Below, piece by piece: positions 9,739 to 20,989 of a stretch of DNA of 64,000 nt. Below the pieces are notes generated by a model. The model worked only from the letters and a program-made list of their open reading frames with translations. It was not told the DNA's origin and searched no databases. Position numbers and translations under genes: made by a program. Source of the DNA: Isochrysis galbana (Eukaryota; Haptophyta; Isochrysidales; Isochrysidaceae); the NCBI GenBank assembly GCA_018136815.1, contig CM030937.1:752553-816552 (forward strand), in the 5' to 3' direction. Within the stretch, counting starts at the first letter, position 1. Each line of letters opens with the position of its first letter.

Positions 9739-12279
9739 ATGTCGACCACTTCTTCATTCTTTCCGAACGCGGGGCGGACTAAGCGCGGGAGGCCAGAGCG
9801 CGCACCACCAACTATGAGCTTCGGAGCAGCATTCTCACCGTCCACACAGTATGCACCTGGCCGAACCTCGGGAACGTACTGCACAACTCCAGTCGCCGCT
9901 GGGCTAAGGTCACCTTCGGTTGGCGAGTCCCCTCGGGGGGGCATTCGGATGGTGACGGAGGGTGGCAGCAATAGTCCAAAAGTACAAAGTACCAGTGTGC
10001 AGGGTCCGCTAGAATTCCCGTCCATCCGCTCAGTCCTATGGGATCGCACGCCTCTGGGTCGTCCCACCATGCTGCGGCCCATCTTGCCCCGCATCGCACT
10101 TCCAGCAGGTCTTCTGCAGCGCCTGGCTGAGCACGCGCTCGCGGGGTCCACTCCGTTTGGAAGCACTGAATGCCGTGATGCGTGCCTTCGCATCGAGATC
10201 GATCAGTTCCCCCGCACGTGGAGTGCCCGTTCAGCTGCAGCTGAAGCGCTGCTCCGACCTGTCAACTTGCGGGCTTCTGCTCTCTGCCCGTGCGATGCGG
10301 CTGGTATCCCAATTGTCGGGTCGATGGTTGTCGCAACAGTGCCAGGCCAGACAGCCTCGCTCGGAAGCGTTCCGCATGCTGTGACCGATATGCCGGTGCG
10401 CTGTCGAGCGTGGCCTGAAGGTGCGGATCTTCGTGCATCCATTCACGACTATGTGGAACTGGTCGACAAGCTTGATGCGGCCCTCGACGGTTCTGTCCGT
10501 CTCTCCCTCAACGAAATGGCAAGTGGGCACGCTTTGGCTGCATGCTCCGGAGACCGGTCGCAGCTGCTGGTGCGGATTGAGGCTGTGATCCCTGGACTTG
10601 ATGTGCAGGCGGTGCCGCTCTATCCATTGCGCGTGCTTCCTACTGCCCTCTCCGAGTCGCTGGCGTCCGCCTCAGGGAGGCACAACGCGCAGACGGGCTA
10701 CCTCACGCTAGAACAGTCTCGGAGGCTCGTTCTTCTGGAAGAGCGCGACCCAAAGGCCTCAGAGGTTCCTCTGGTAGGTATCTGGGTGACAGGAGTCGCG
10801 TCCATTTCGAGTCCCTACGTGTGGGCGGCTGCCACGCGATTTGCGCGGCTCGCTCCGCCCGCAGCTCAGACGGTGAAGACGCAGGACGGGGTCGGCGCAT
10901 TCCTTTGTCTGGTCTACCCGTCCGCTGTTAGCACGACCGTTTCCCCCGGAGGCTTCCTCTCCGCAAGTGGCCCTGTTCCCCCGCCAATCATGTTCGAACT
11001 CCAGCCGCAATCAGAGCCCTGCTCGACTCTGCGACTGGTTGGCGCTACCATGCAAGTGCAGTTGCCGCCACCCGCTCCGTCATCGTTGGGAGATGACGCT
11101 GTGCTCTTTGAGACGAGCGCTGCCGAGGCTCCGGCGCTTTCCCGCCTTATATCTCAAAGATACCCGTCGGCCCCGCGCACGAACGCAGCAATCGCTGCCG
11201 CGGCTGCGACTCTCAACGCAGCATGTCAACGCCTGCTCGCGGCATCCTTGCCCCAGACTCAACCGCCGGCAAGCCATATTGCATCTCCGCCAAGCGGCAA
11301 GAACCATTCTCCGCGACTCCCAACGGCAACCTCGGTGTACCGTAGCTCGGCACCTGAGCGCCAGCCCGACCAACCACCTGAGCGCCAGCCCGACCAACCA
11401 TACAATGCATGCACACCGACGGCCATGCCACCCGTTCCGCCATCGCTACCTCCGTCATTGCGGGCGAAATGTGGTACAGCTCAGGATGCTTTCGCAGCCA
11501 ACCCAGCAAGCTACATCGATAGCTGCATGGATAGCTCACGCCCCATGACGGAGTCCACGAGCAAGGAAAATGTCGGGGGGAGAACGCCGGATCCGCAGGT
11601 GGATGAGCAGCGGCAGGGCAGTGCTGCATCGCAAGCCTCCCCGCTCGCCTCGCTCGTGGTCGATTTGCAGCGGCAGTTGACGGGCCTCTTGGCCAGGGTG
11701 GAGCAACAAAGCCGCGACTCAGCACGTATGAGTGAGAAAATCTCGAGGCTCGAGGTTGCTCTTGCAGAGTCCGAGGCCGCGCGCGCCGTTGCAGTAACAG
11801 AAGCTGCGCTCGCTGCGCGCCGACTTCCGAATGAGGGCGGGCGTGAGCCTAAGGAGGCTTCTGGTGCCGAGTTGAGGTGCGCCGATGATGGGATTCCCAC
11901 GGCCTCGGCAGCCATCAAGGCAAATCTCGCACCGCTCGCCCTTGTGCAACCGGACGACTGGCCAGATGGCAAGTCGAGCGACGAGAACGCTAGCATCGAT
12001 GGTCGAAATTCGTGGGAGAGTGCTGACGGAATTGGAGGAGACGAGAACGAGACGGCATTTTGGGGCGATGATATCTACGATGAGATTCCGAGAATAGAAT
12101 ACGTTCCTGACGACAACTTAAGCGACGACGAGGACGAGGTGGAGGACGAGGGTCTTGCCTGTGCGGAGAGCATGATACATGCGGGAGATCTTATCGATGG
12201 TGGTGAGGAAGAAGGGTGTGAGGGGAGCAGCTCGGAGGAGGAGATCAATGCGGGAGCGGCGGAGAAATTCGACGAGTGA
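9739..12279 (+). CDS. STIL: STIL/Ana2-like centriole duplication protein
   Basis: Intronless frame of 846 residues. The N-terminal half resembles the STIL N-terminal domain. FPSIRSVLWDRTPLG (about 92-106) corresponds to the FPxxxxxLWxxxPxG start of that domain. The best match is about 319-372: TGYLTLEQSRRLVLLEE, then DPKASEVPLVGIWVTGV, then SSPYVWAAATRF. This parallels the GYLT, LPLVGIW and SPQVWA core of animal STIL. STIL recruits SAS-6 and is activated by PLK4 at the nascent procentriole. A predicted coiled coil follows at about 640-696, as expected for the PLK4-binding and oligomerising segment. The extreme C-terminus is strongly acidic. A 9-residue proline-rich unit (PERQPDQP) is repeated near 540-555. 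The SAS-6-binding STAN motif is not obvious to me. Confidence 0.75.
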   Translation: MSTTSSFFPNAGRTKRGRPERAPPTMSFGAAFSPSTQYAPGRTSGTYCTTPVAAGLRSPSVGESPRGGIRMVTEGGSNSPKVQSTSVQGPLEFPSIRSVLWDRTPLGRPTMLRPILPRIALPAGLLQRLAEHALAGSTPFGSTECRDACLRIEIDQFPRTWSARSAAAEALLRPVNLRASALCPCDAAGIPIVGSMVVATVPGQTASLGSVPHAVTDMPVRCRAWPEGADLRASIHDYVELVDKLDAALDGSVRLSLNEMASGHALAACSGDRSQLLVRIEAVIPGLDVQAVPLYPLRVLPTALSESLASASGRHNAQTGYLTLEQSRRLVLLEERDPKASEVPLVGIWVTGVASISSPYVWAAATRFARLAPPAAQTVKTQDGVGAFLCLVYPSAVSTTVSPGGFLSASGPVPPPIMFELQPQSEPCSTLRLVGATMQVQLPPPAPSSLGDDAVLFETSAAEAPALSRLISQRYPSAPRTNAAIAAAAATLNAACQRLLAASLPQTQPPASHIASPPSGKNHSPRLPTATSVYRSSAPERQPDQPPERQPDQPYNACTPTAMPPVPPSLPPSLRAKCGTAQDAFAANPASYIDSCMDSSRPMTESTSKENVGGRTPDPQVDEQRQGSAASQASPLASLVVDLQRQLTGLLARVEQQSRDSARMSEKISRLEVALAESEAARAVAVTEAALAARRLPNEGGREPKEASGAELRCADDGIPTASAAIKANLAPLALVQPDDWPDGKSSDENASIDGRNSWESADGIGGDENETAFWGDDIYDEIPRIEYVPDDNLSDDEDEVEDEGLACAESMIHAGDLIDGGEEEGCEGSSSEEEINAGAAEKFDE

Positions 12280-13060
<781 letters not shown>

Positions 13061-13138
13061 CTCCAATCACCCCTCCGTCTGCCACATCCACTTCCGCTCG
13101 CTCTCCATACTCAGCACACTTGGCGACTCTCGCACAAC

Positions 13139-15058
13139 ATGGGCAAAGAGAACAAGCCTGTAGCCGGTCCAGCCATCGGGATTGACCTGGGTACCACCTA
13201 CTCGTGCGTCGGTGTCTGGCAGAACGACCGGGTCGAGATCATCGCAAACGACCAGGGCAACCGGACCACGCCATCCTTTGTCGCATTCAGCGAGACCGAG
13301 CGCTTGATAGGGGATGCGGCGAAGAACCAGGCGGCGATGAATCCACGCAATACCGTCTTCGACGCCAAGCGACTCATCGGCCGACGCTTCTCCGACAAGA
13401 GCACGCAAGCAGACATGAAGCATTTCCCCTTCGCTGTCGTGCAGAAGGAAGGCGACAAGCCGGCCATCCGCGTTGAATATAAGGGCCAGACTAAGGAGTT
13501 CTTGCCGGAGGAGATCTCATCGATGGTTCTCACCAAGATGAAGGAAACCGCCGAGGCCTATCTTGGCCAGGAGGTCAAGAATGCCGTCGTCACCGTGCCG
13601 GCCTACTTCAATGATGCGCAACGTGCAGCAACCAAGGACGCTGGTGCAATTGCTGGCCTCAATGTGTTGAGGATCATCAACGAGCCCACAGCCGCTGCGA
13701 TCGCGTACGGTCTCGACAAGCAAAGGACTACCGAGCGCAACGTTCTCATTTTTGACCTTGGCGGCGGTACCTTTGACGTCTCTTTGCTCACGATTGAGGA
13801 GGGCATCTTTGAGGTGAAGGCAACAGCTGGCGATACTCACCTGGGTGGCGAGGATTTCGACAACCGAATGGTCGACCACTTCGTGCAGGAATTCAAGCGC
13901 AAGCATAAGAAAGACATTTCAAGCAATCCGCGCGCGATGCGCCGGCTTCGCACTGCATGCGAGCGCGCCAAGCGCACGTTGTCCTCGTCCGCGCATACGG
14001 CAATCGAGATCGACTCTTTGTTTGAGGGGGTTGACTTCTTCTCCTCCATCACTCGCGCGCGCTTCGAGGAGCTCTGCATGGACCTCTTCAGGTCGACGAT
14101 GGCCCCGGTAGAGTCCGTTTTGAAAGACGCGAAGATGAGTAAGGGCCAGGTGTCTGACGTGGTGCTTGTTGGTGGCTCGACGCGTATCCCCAAGATCCAG
14201 CAGCTTCTCACCGACTTCTTCAATGGCAAAGAGCCATCACGTTCCATCAATCCGGACGAAGCTGTCGCGTACGGCGCCGCTGTTCAGGCGGCCATCCTCA
14301 CGGACAACATGTCAGAGAAGACAGCTGGAATGGTGCTTCTCGACTGCACGCCCTTGTCTCTTGGCCTCGAGACAAGCGGTGAGGTGATGACGACCTTGGT
14401 CCCGAAGGGCACCACCATCCCGGCAAGCAAGAAGCAGGTCTTCTCCACATACTCGGACAACCAGCCGGCAGTCACGATCCAAGTGTTCGAGGGAGAGCGG
14501 GCGCGCACCAAGGATAACAACAAGCTGGGAGAATTTACTCTCTCGGGCATTCCACCGATGCCGCGCGGAACACCGCAGATTGAGGTGACATTCGACATCG
14601 ATGCCAATGGGATGTTGCAGGTATCCGCTGTAGAGAAGTCCACTGGAAAAGCGGAGAAAGTTACGATCACCAACGACGCCTCGCGCCTCTCGAAGGAAGA
14701 CGTAGAGAAGATGACCGCCGAGGCGGAGAGGTACGCCAAGGAGGACGAGGAATTCAAGCAGAAGGTGGAGGCGAAAAATGCCCTTGAGAACTACTGCTAC
14801 TCGATGAAGAACACCCTAGGCGAGGAGGCGGTCAAGAGCAAAGTGAGCCAGTCACAGCTCTCCACGGCAACGACTGCAATCACAGAGGCTCTCGGCTGGC
14901 TCGAACGCAATCAGTTGGCTGAAAAGGAAGAATTTGACCATCAGCGCAAGACTGTCGAGCAAGCTTGCCAGCCTGTCGTTGCTTCGTTGTCTTCTGCAAG
15001 CGGTAGCGTGAACACCGGTGGCGCAGGCGGGGCACCCAATGTTGAAGAGGTCGACTAA
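13139..15058 (+). CDS. HSP70: Cytosolic heat shock protein 70
   Basis: Intronless, 639 residues, full length for a cytosolic Hsp70. It is an ATP-driven chaperone for unfolded and nascent proteins. N-terminal nucleotide-binding domain: [15 protein letters not shown] at the start, the phosphate-2 loop [13 protein letters not shown] near 204, and the adenosine motif [16 protein letters not shown] near 340. The substrate-binding domain follows, with TPLSLGLET and [12 protein letters not shown] helical lid leads to a short Gly/Ala tail and the terminal EEVD, which docks TPR co-chaperones and marks the cytosolic class. There is no signal or transit peptide. The ATG is in good context (AACATGG). A (GA)n tract lies just upstream. 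Lack of introns fits a rapidly induced gene, but this is inference. Confidence 0.97.
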   Translation: MGKENKPVAGPAIGIDLGTTYSCVGVWQNDRVEIIANDQGNRTTPSFVAFSETERLIGDAAKNQAAMNPRNTVFDAKRLIGRRFSDKSTQADMKHFPFAVVQKEGDKPAIRVEYKGQTKEFLPEEISSMVLTKMKETAEAYLGQEVKNAVVTVPAYFNDAQRAATKDAGAIAGLNVLRIINEPTAAAIAYGLDKQRTTERNVLIFDLGGGTFDVSLLTIEEGIFEVKATAGDTHLGGEDFDNRMVDHFVQEFKRKHKKDISSNPRAMRRLRTACERAKRTLSSSAHTAIEIDSLFEGVDFFSSITRARFEELCMDLFRSTMAPVESVLKDAKMSKGQVSDVVLVGGSTRIPKIQQLLTDFFNGKEPSRSINPDEAVAYGAAVQAAILTDNMSEKTAGMVLLDCTPLSLGLETSGEVMTTLVPKGTTIPASKKQVFSTYSDNQPAVTIQVFEGERARTKDNNKLGEFTLSGIPPMPRGTPQIEVTFDIDANGMLQVSAVEKSTGKAEKVTITNDASRLSKEDVEKMTAEAERYAKEDEEFKQKVEAKNALENYCYSMKNTLGEEAVKSKVSQSQLSTATTAITEALGWLERNQLAEKEEFDHQRKTVEQACQPVVASLSSASGSVNTGGAGGAPNVEEVD

Positions 15059-15737
15059 TCGCCGCTGGACAATGACGAGGATCGTTGCTCCCAGGCAAAC
15101 ATGGCATTTGTTTTCAAAAATTAGGCTCGGCACACCGTTGTGCTCCTTGCTCCTCTTTGGCCGTTTGCAAGGAATGCACACCGACTTCCCGACTTGGATG
15201 AGCAAACATAGTTAGTTAGTGATAGCGATGGGGGAGTGCGAGCGTTCCTTCGTGCACGTGCAACTTGCACTTGATTCCTCTAGTTGTCGAGCCGTTAGGG
15301 CAAGATGGTACATGGTCGCGGACTTTAATCTATGGTTAGTTATTCTGGCAGGCGTCGGGCGTCCAGCAAGTGAGCGCCCGATAACGCGATAGAGAGCTCA
15401 TACTAAGACGCCAGAGCGGAGGGATGAGGGATGAGAGCTGAAGATGCTCTATGAATAATAAAAAATTACCGCCTCCACGGGTGTTCCTGCCACCTCGCTG
15501 GGAGATGGCGCTGGGGGACTTGGGGGCGGCGCTGGGGGAGGAGTGTCGGGCTGCGTCCCAGTTTCCGTTGTCGTCACGTCGTCACCGAGGGGAGATCCGT
15601 CTGAACCTCCTTGGTGGCCATGACGCTGGGGCGAACGGCGCTGGGGCGAACGGCGCTGGGGGGGGGGGAGGTCGGGCTGCGTCCCAGTTTCCTTTGTGGT
15701 CACCGAGGGGAGATCCGTCTGAACCTCCTTGGTGGCC
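15059..15737. other. Intergenic; Pro-rich antisense frame
   Basis: No host gene recognised. On the minus strand 15449-15901 stays open with a Pro/Ser/Thr-rich sequence (QPDTPPPAPPPSPPAPSPSEV). It is built from duplicated DNA and adjoins a gypsy-type fossil, so I do not call it as a gene. Confidence 0.4.
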
Positions 15738-15983
15738 ATGGTGGAGGTGGAGGTGAACGGGATCAACTCGGTCACCTTGGCGCCATCGAGGAGGGCGTAG
15801 GGCGTTGACTTTCTTGTATTACTATAAAACCAGCTCCTGGAGGTTTCCTCTGCTGACGGGCTTGTGGCCATGGTGGAGGTGTACGGGATCAACTCGGTCA
15901 CCTTGCGCCATCGAGGAGGGCGTAGGGCGTTGACTTTCTTGTATTACTATAAAACCATCCTGGAGGTTTGCTCTGCTAACGGG
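15738..15983 (+). repeat. Tandem duplication, two units of about 120-130 bp
   Basis: Two adjacent units share GGGATCAACTCGGTCACCTT, GCCATCGAGGAGGGCGTAGG and GTTGACTTTCTTGTATTACT followed by ATAAAACCA. They differ by a few small gaps, so the duplication is fairly recent. Confidence 0.8.
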
Positions 15984-17300
15984 CTTCAGCCCGTCAGCGT
16001 CAGCGTATCCGAACGCCGTTCCTACCGCCGCGCCTGCCGCCGGCTTCGCCCCTTCCTCATTGCCCTCAGACCCTATGGGTCATCCCAATTCGTCAGCCTC
16101 GCAGAGGGGATTAAGCAGGTTAGTAAACTCAACATGATTTCGGAGATAACCGGGGGGGGGTACGTACCATGCTCCCTCTTCTCGAGGAGCTCTCTCTTTT
16201 GGGTTGTGAGCGGTTGGTCATTGACAAGGCGGGCCATAACCTCAAACGAATGGAAGTCCACGTAACCGAAGTCTTGGGCAGTGTCGATGCACGCGTGGCG
16301 TTGGAGAAGCTCAAGCTCACGGAAGTAAGGAGGTGGACCTGGACCTGGGGGCCAAATTGCAAGACAGCAACAGCGCAACAGCAAGATGTTGTATGTTGTA
16401 TGTTGTATCAGTATCAGCTGGAAGAGTTAGCCGCCTCAGTTACCAGAGAGGTGCGGGCGTCGCAAGTGGTCGACACGCCGCGCAGCCTATACCCTCGTCA
16501 CTGCCTCTACGTACGCAACCTTGTGGTGTGCCGCCGCTCTCCGTCCGGCCCCACCCACTATCTCGTCGATTCCGCTCTAGCGGTCAACAAATCCTTGGCT
16601 AATACTGGCGCTGGTCCCTCAGTCGTCACTACTGAGCTGCTAGCGCACCTACCGCGCGATGCGTGCGTGCAATTCGAGCGCGCGGCTGACCGGCCGGCCG
16701 TCGTGGGGCCAGACGGTAACCCACTCAGCGTGCGTGGTTACGCCACTATCGTCTTCTCTCTCGCTAATGTTGAACTTCGCCACCGCTTTCTTCTGGTCGA
16801 TGGGGCGCCCATGCTGCTCTTGGGAAATGACTTCCTGGAAGCGCACGCCGCTTGCATCAACCTGGCCTCCGCCGCTGACGGCAATAGCCGCCTCACCCTT
16901 GCCGTTAACGACCGTCGCATACACACGACGGTCTCTACTCGCCCTCGTTCTACCGCGGCGCCGCTCGCCACCTCGCCTCCGTTCGCTCCCATGCGACGTG
17001 CATGTCGTCCATGTGGGAGCCTCGGAGCCTCTGCCCGCTCTGCATCCCCATGCAGTGGATCCTTCATCCCATCTCGCGCCCCGTCCTCGCCGAGCGCGGT
17101 TTGTGCTCGGGGAGTGGTGGTATGCTTTCGCAGCTTCGCCCTCGACCCCGTGGTACCGCTCCGACGCGCTACCGCACGGCGCACGGAGCCCTTGGTACAT
17201 CGCCCTTTGTTCGCTGCCGCTCTGAGGCCCTCGTTCGGATGCCGACATCGCTCCGCTCTCTAGTAGACTTGGTTGTCACCTCCTCCGAGTTCTGACCGTC
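15960..17300 (+). mobile_element. Gypsy-type LTR retrotransposon fossil with protease region
   Basis: The first 130 bases (ACGGGCTTCAGCCCGTCAGC and the Pro/Ala-rich sequence after it) match 34492-34615, in the other gypsy-type region. Further on, about 16560-16900 encodes a retropepsin-like aspartic protease of the gypsy group, ending in the typical LLGNDFL. The element is fragmentary and broken, with no integrase or RT recognised here. 17300-17739 holds no recognisable gene; it is probably the element's 3' part. Age cannot be set without a matching LTR pair. Confidence 0.6.
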
Positions 17301-17739
17301 TCGCCCTCGTTTCGTTGGTTCTACGCTCGTTTTCTTTATCTCTGCCGCTCCTCCAGGTCGCCGAATTTCCCCCCGCGGTCGCCGAATTTCCCCCCCGCGG
17401 TCGCCGAACGGTTTCCCTCACGCGGAGCTCTCTTGCTGTCTGTCCGCAAGCCCTCGTCTTCCCTACGGAAATCGTTTTGCAAAGCACTGACTTGACTCCT
17501 CCAAGCGTTTGTAACAGGGCCAGCCGTGTAATAGTTGGGCGTCCGCCACACCGCCTAAACCCTCAGGTAAAACTCTCGTAAAAGAGAGAAGAGAGGGGAC
17601 TATTATACTGAATCCTGCGGTCTTGCGGACTGCCGTGCCGACCGCCGATTCTTCACCTCACAGTCCGGACGGGTGTGGCTCACCCTAATCGCTTATTTGC
17701 CTGGTCTTTGCTTTCTGTTTCCATCTGTTTCGCTCACCT

Positions 17740-18653
17740 CAAGGCTCACCTACAATACTGAGAGTACAAATGATTACTAAAGGTCGCCAGTAATGTGGCA
17801 TGGACTACTCTGTGACCCGAGTGATCATAGGTTGATTACTCTCGGGGGTCGAGTAATCACGTTTTTAGTAATGTAATGCATTACCGGTATGTATTTGCCT
17901 TCACTAAATAAAAACTATTCTTTATACATTGTACCCAGAACTCGCAACTCAGAACTCGCAACTCGCAACTCGTGTTCGGCCCTCCCCTCCCTCCGCGCCG
18001 CTTGCTGCCATGCCTGGAGGTCGAGGCCGGGGCCGCATGCGCAATGCTCGCATCACAGGGCAATTCTTGCCTGAAATTCGCAACCGGGGCTCCGTCATTG
18101 GCGAGCAAGTCGCAGTTCCCGGCAGCTATTGGGAGGGAAGGATGACGGCTGAGGAGCGCAACACGAAATACCTGTGCACGGTCCTTGCATACGACCCCCT
18201 CTACAAGCCCATCACCCGGGCTCCGGGGGCATACTGGAAGCTGCAAGAGATGGGCATCACGGGCACTGGTAGTCTTGAGTTGGATTGTATGTATGTAAAT
18301 GATCTTCGTCAATTTTAATCATCAATTGCAATGTGAATGCGAATGTGGCGCCAATGCACAATGCAGCCAGAATGCAGCTGCAGCGCCTGGGAACTGGGAA
18401 CTAGGAACTAGTCACTGGAACTAGTAACCCTAGCTAGGGCTAGGGATAACACAGGGCGCTCACACTGTCACGCTGCGCTGTAGTGAAGAGCGGGGGTAGT
18501 AATCGTTAGTTAGGCAATACTTTAAGGCTTTTTGAGGAGAGTAATGCCGCCCCTGATTACTTTGTGGGTGGAGTAATCGGCCCATGATTACTTTGGCAAG
18601 CCCAGTAATGTGGGGGAGTAATGCATTACTCTCAGTATTGTAGGTGAGCCTTG
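17740..18653 (+). mobile_element. Non-autonomous hAT-type DNA transposon (914 bp)
   Basis: The ends are inverted repeats: CAAGGCTCACCTACAATACT at the left and its reverse complement at the right (TIR of about 27 bases). The element is flanked by an exact 8-bp target duplication GCTCACCT (17732-17739 and 18654-18661). An 8-bp duplication with CA(A)GG...CCTTG ends is the hAT signature. It carries a 102-codon frame (18010-18318) starting MPGGRGRGRM with a protein-like middle (MTAEERNTKYLCTVLAYDP). This could be a captured or first exon, as a donor-like GTATGT follows at its end. No DDE transposase is present. It sits in a gypsy-type fossil just before that element's purine tract. Confidence 0.85.
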
Positions 18654-18696
18654 GCTCACCTCTACCTCGCGAGGACGCTCGATTCTAGCAGGGGGG

Positions 18697-19560
18697 TGTC
18701 GCATCCGCGATCGACTTCTGACCTTGCGTCTTTGTGCTCAATCGATCTTGTTTGCCGCGGAGCCGCGGAGTTTTACTCGTAACTTGTAGGACTCTTCACT
18801 CGTAACTCGCCCCTCGCTCCTTGCCGTCGCGCCCTTTGTGGCCTGTCTCGCTCCTGTCTCGCTCCTTCGCACCTTGGGCCTTGCTCTGCCTTTGGTCCCT
18901 CCTTGCTGTCGTTCCCCCGCGCTTGCTCTCGTCCTCGTCGTAGGTGTTCGTCGCTGCGGACTTTTCCCCCGCGCGAAGCCTACCCTCTCGCCCCTTTCGG
19001 TTTACGCACATAGATTCCCTCCTTACTTTCTACTTACTCGTTCGCGGTAACCGCCGTTCGCCGTCGGCTCTTCCGTCGCATCGTCGCTCTCTTGTCGGCT
19101 TTCTCTTCCTTGTTTCCTTCCTTCTGTGTCTTCCCCGCCCTAGTGGTGGAAGATACGTTAGTGTGGAGGAATGTTGGGTGAAAGTCGAATGTGCGTGTCT
19201 CGGATTGTTGTCGGACTAGTCGGATTGGTATCCTATCGGCCTCTGTCGCCCTCGTCCCTCGCCCCAGTCGCTCCTCGCTCCCTCGTTCTCGCTCTCGCTC
19301 TCGCTCCGTCGTAACAAGCAATCTTACAACACCAACCAAATCCACTCACTCACCCACTCACACTCGCTGTCCGTTATGTCCGCTCCGTCCTCGCGCTCGC
19401 CCTCGCCACTGCCCGCCATCCATCTTCCAACCATGGAAGATGGTCAGCCCGTCCAACCCGCCAATGTCCAGAAAGCCGTGCCTTCCGCCGTTCACCTTCC
19501 ATCCCATCCGGTTCCTCGTGTTCCATCCGTAATCTCCAGTCCGTCAGCGTCTAAATAGAA
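18697..19560 (+). mobile_element. LTR and gag-start fossil (gypsy-type)
   Basis: A purine tract (AGCAGGGGGG) is followed at 18697 by TGTCGCATCC, the same first bases as the LTR of the element at 32.3 kb. A leader-like stretch follows, and an ATG at 19376 opens a short Pro/Ser-rich frame (MSAPSSRSPSPLPAIHLP) that resembles the start of a gag. The element is a broken remnant and the LTR's far end is not certain. Confidence 0.45.
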
Positions 19561-20989
19561 GTTATACCCGACCGACACGTGGGGGTGTCAGCCACAAAAA
19601 TGATTGAGACTGAGAGCTTGCCAGGAAGGAGTCCCTCAAATGAGGGGCGGCGAGTCGCTGGTCTACCCTCTAAAGTGTGGGTGCTCTTGTACTTTTATAC
19701 GTAAATGGGGAGGGGGCGGGGGTGAAAAAAAGGGACCCCAGGTTGCACCTTCTTCGAGGGCCATCAAGCGGGCCAAGAAGGGCCAGGGCGTGATGGTGGC
19801 ACAAGTGAAGCAAAAGAGCCACACACATTACATGAGGAGGCCCAAGCTCCACATTCTCATTGCTGCTCAGGTACGCCAGCACCGGTTGGGACGCTAAGGT
19901 TGAGGAGCAGTTGAATATCACGCTTGGAATGAGACGGCCATACAACCCACGGGCTAGTGCAACAATCAAATGACTAGACTAGGAGAGCACGTCCGAGACA
20001 CAAGAGCGGGTGGGAAGGTCACCCGGACGTGCGCTTTCGATGCACAGCCAACACGTGAGTGATTCAAGGGTGGACGACTCCAACCTTAGCAAGCTTTGGA
20101 GGAGCCATGCCAGATTCAGGAACCGGCCAGCGGCCTAGGTTCCTCCCTCTTGGTAAAAGGTGTACTTGCATACCCTGCAACTTGAATGTGTGGAATGCGC
20201 AAAGGCTCGCGTGCGGAAAGTAGAAAGTAGACATGCAGCGTTCGAGAGTGATCCTCGGATGTGCTGTCCACATTTGAAGAGGAGCGCGCTCTCGGATCGA
20301 TTTCAAGCTTGTGAGGGGAGCACGAAATTGCTCCTCTCGCCGCCTCAGACGTCTTGGCGCTCGCCCTATTTCAATTTTGCCATCCTCGCGGGAGAGGATG
20401 GACATCCAAGAGGTAGGACCGCCGAGGTTGGTGCGTAGGGCGGAGAATCCCTAACGCCTCCGCTAATAGAAGAGGACGGCCATACAGCACCCGACGAGGA
20501 GCTCGCCGCATCGGGCGTGGGCGATGGACGATGTGGAGCACGTGCACGAGGGGGAAGTTGGCCATGTGCTAGACGTTTCGTGGCAGTTGTAGCAGAAGCA
20601 CACGTCGTAGATGCAACCGTCCCATCTGAAGTATGAATGGCTGCGCTGAGACGTCGTGCTCTTATCCGCTTGATCGCCACTCTTGATGACTTCATCGCGC
20701 CGTGCTTCGGTGGCGGGATACTGCGCTGACAGTTAGCTGTGGTAGCGATAGCGCTCTTGCAGGATCGACTCCCTTTCTCGATATTGATGCTGGTAGTGCA
20801 GCGCCCGCTGCCTATAAACAGGCCAGTTTGAGAGTGACGAGGCATCTGAGGTAATGATTCTCCGTCCGCGCGGAATCCAATCTGCTTACGCAGCCAGTTG
20901 ATACACGTCGTTGTCCATGAGCTGCACCAAGAGGATTAGATCAGTCAGAGATGGTATGCAAGTATTGAGGTGAGCAAGCCAACGTTGCA
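19561..20989. other. No gene recognised
   Basis: Several medium frames occur on both strands. The minus-strand frames at 20366-20845 and 20064-20405 contain Cys/His-rich or basic stretches (for example CIYDVCFCYNCHE in one frame) but none matches a family I know and no splice structure is convincing. A gene with short exons cannot be excluded. Confidence 0.35.
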
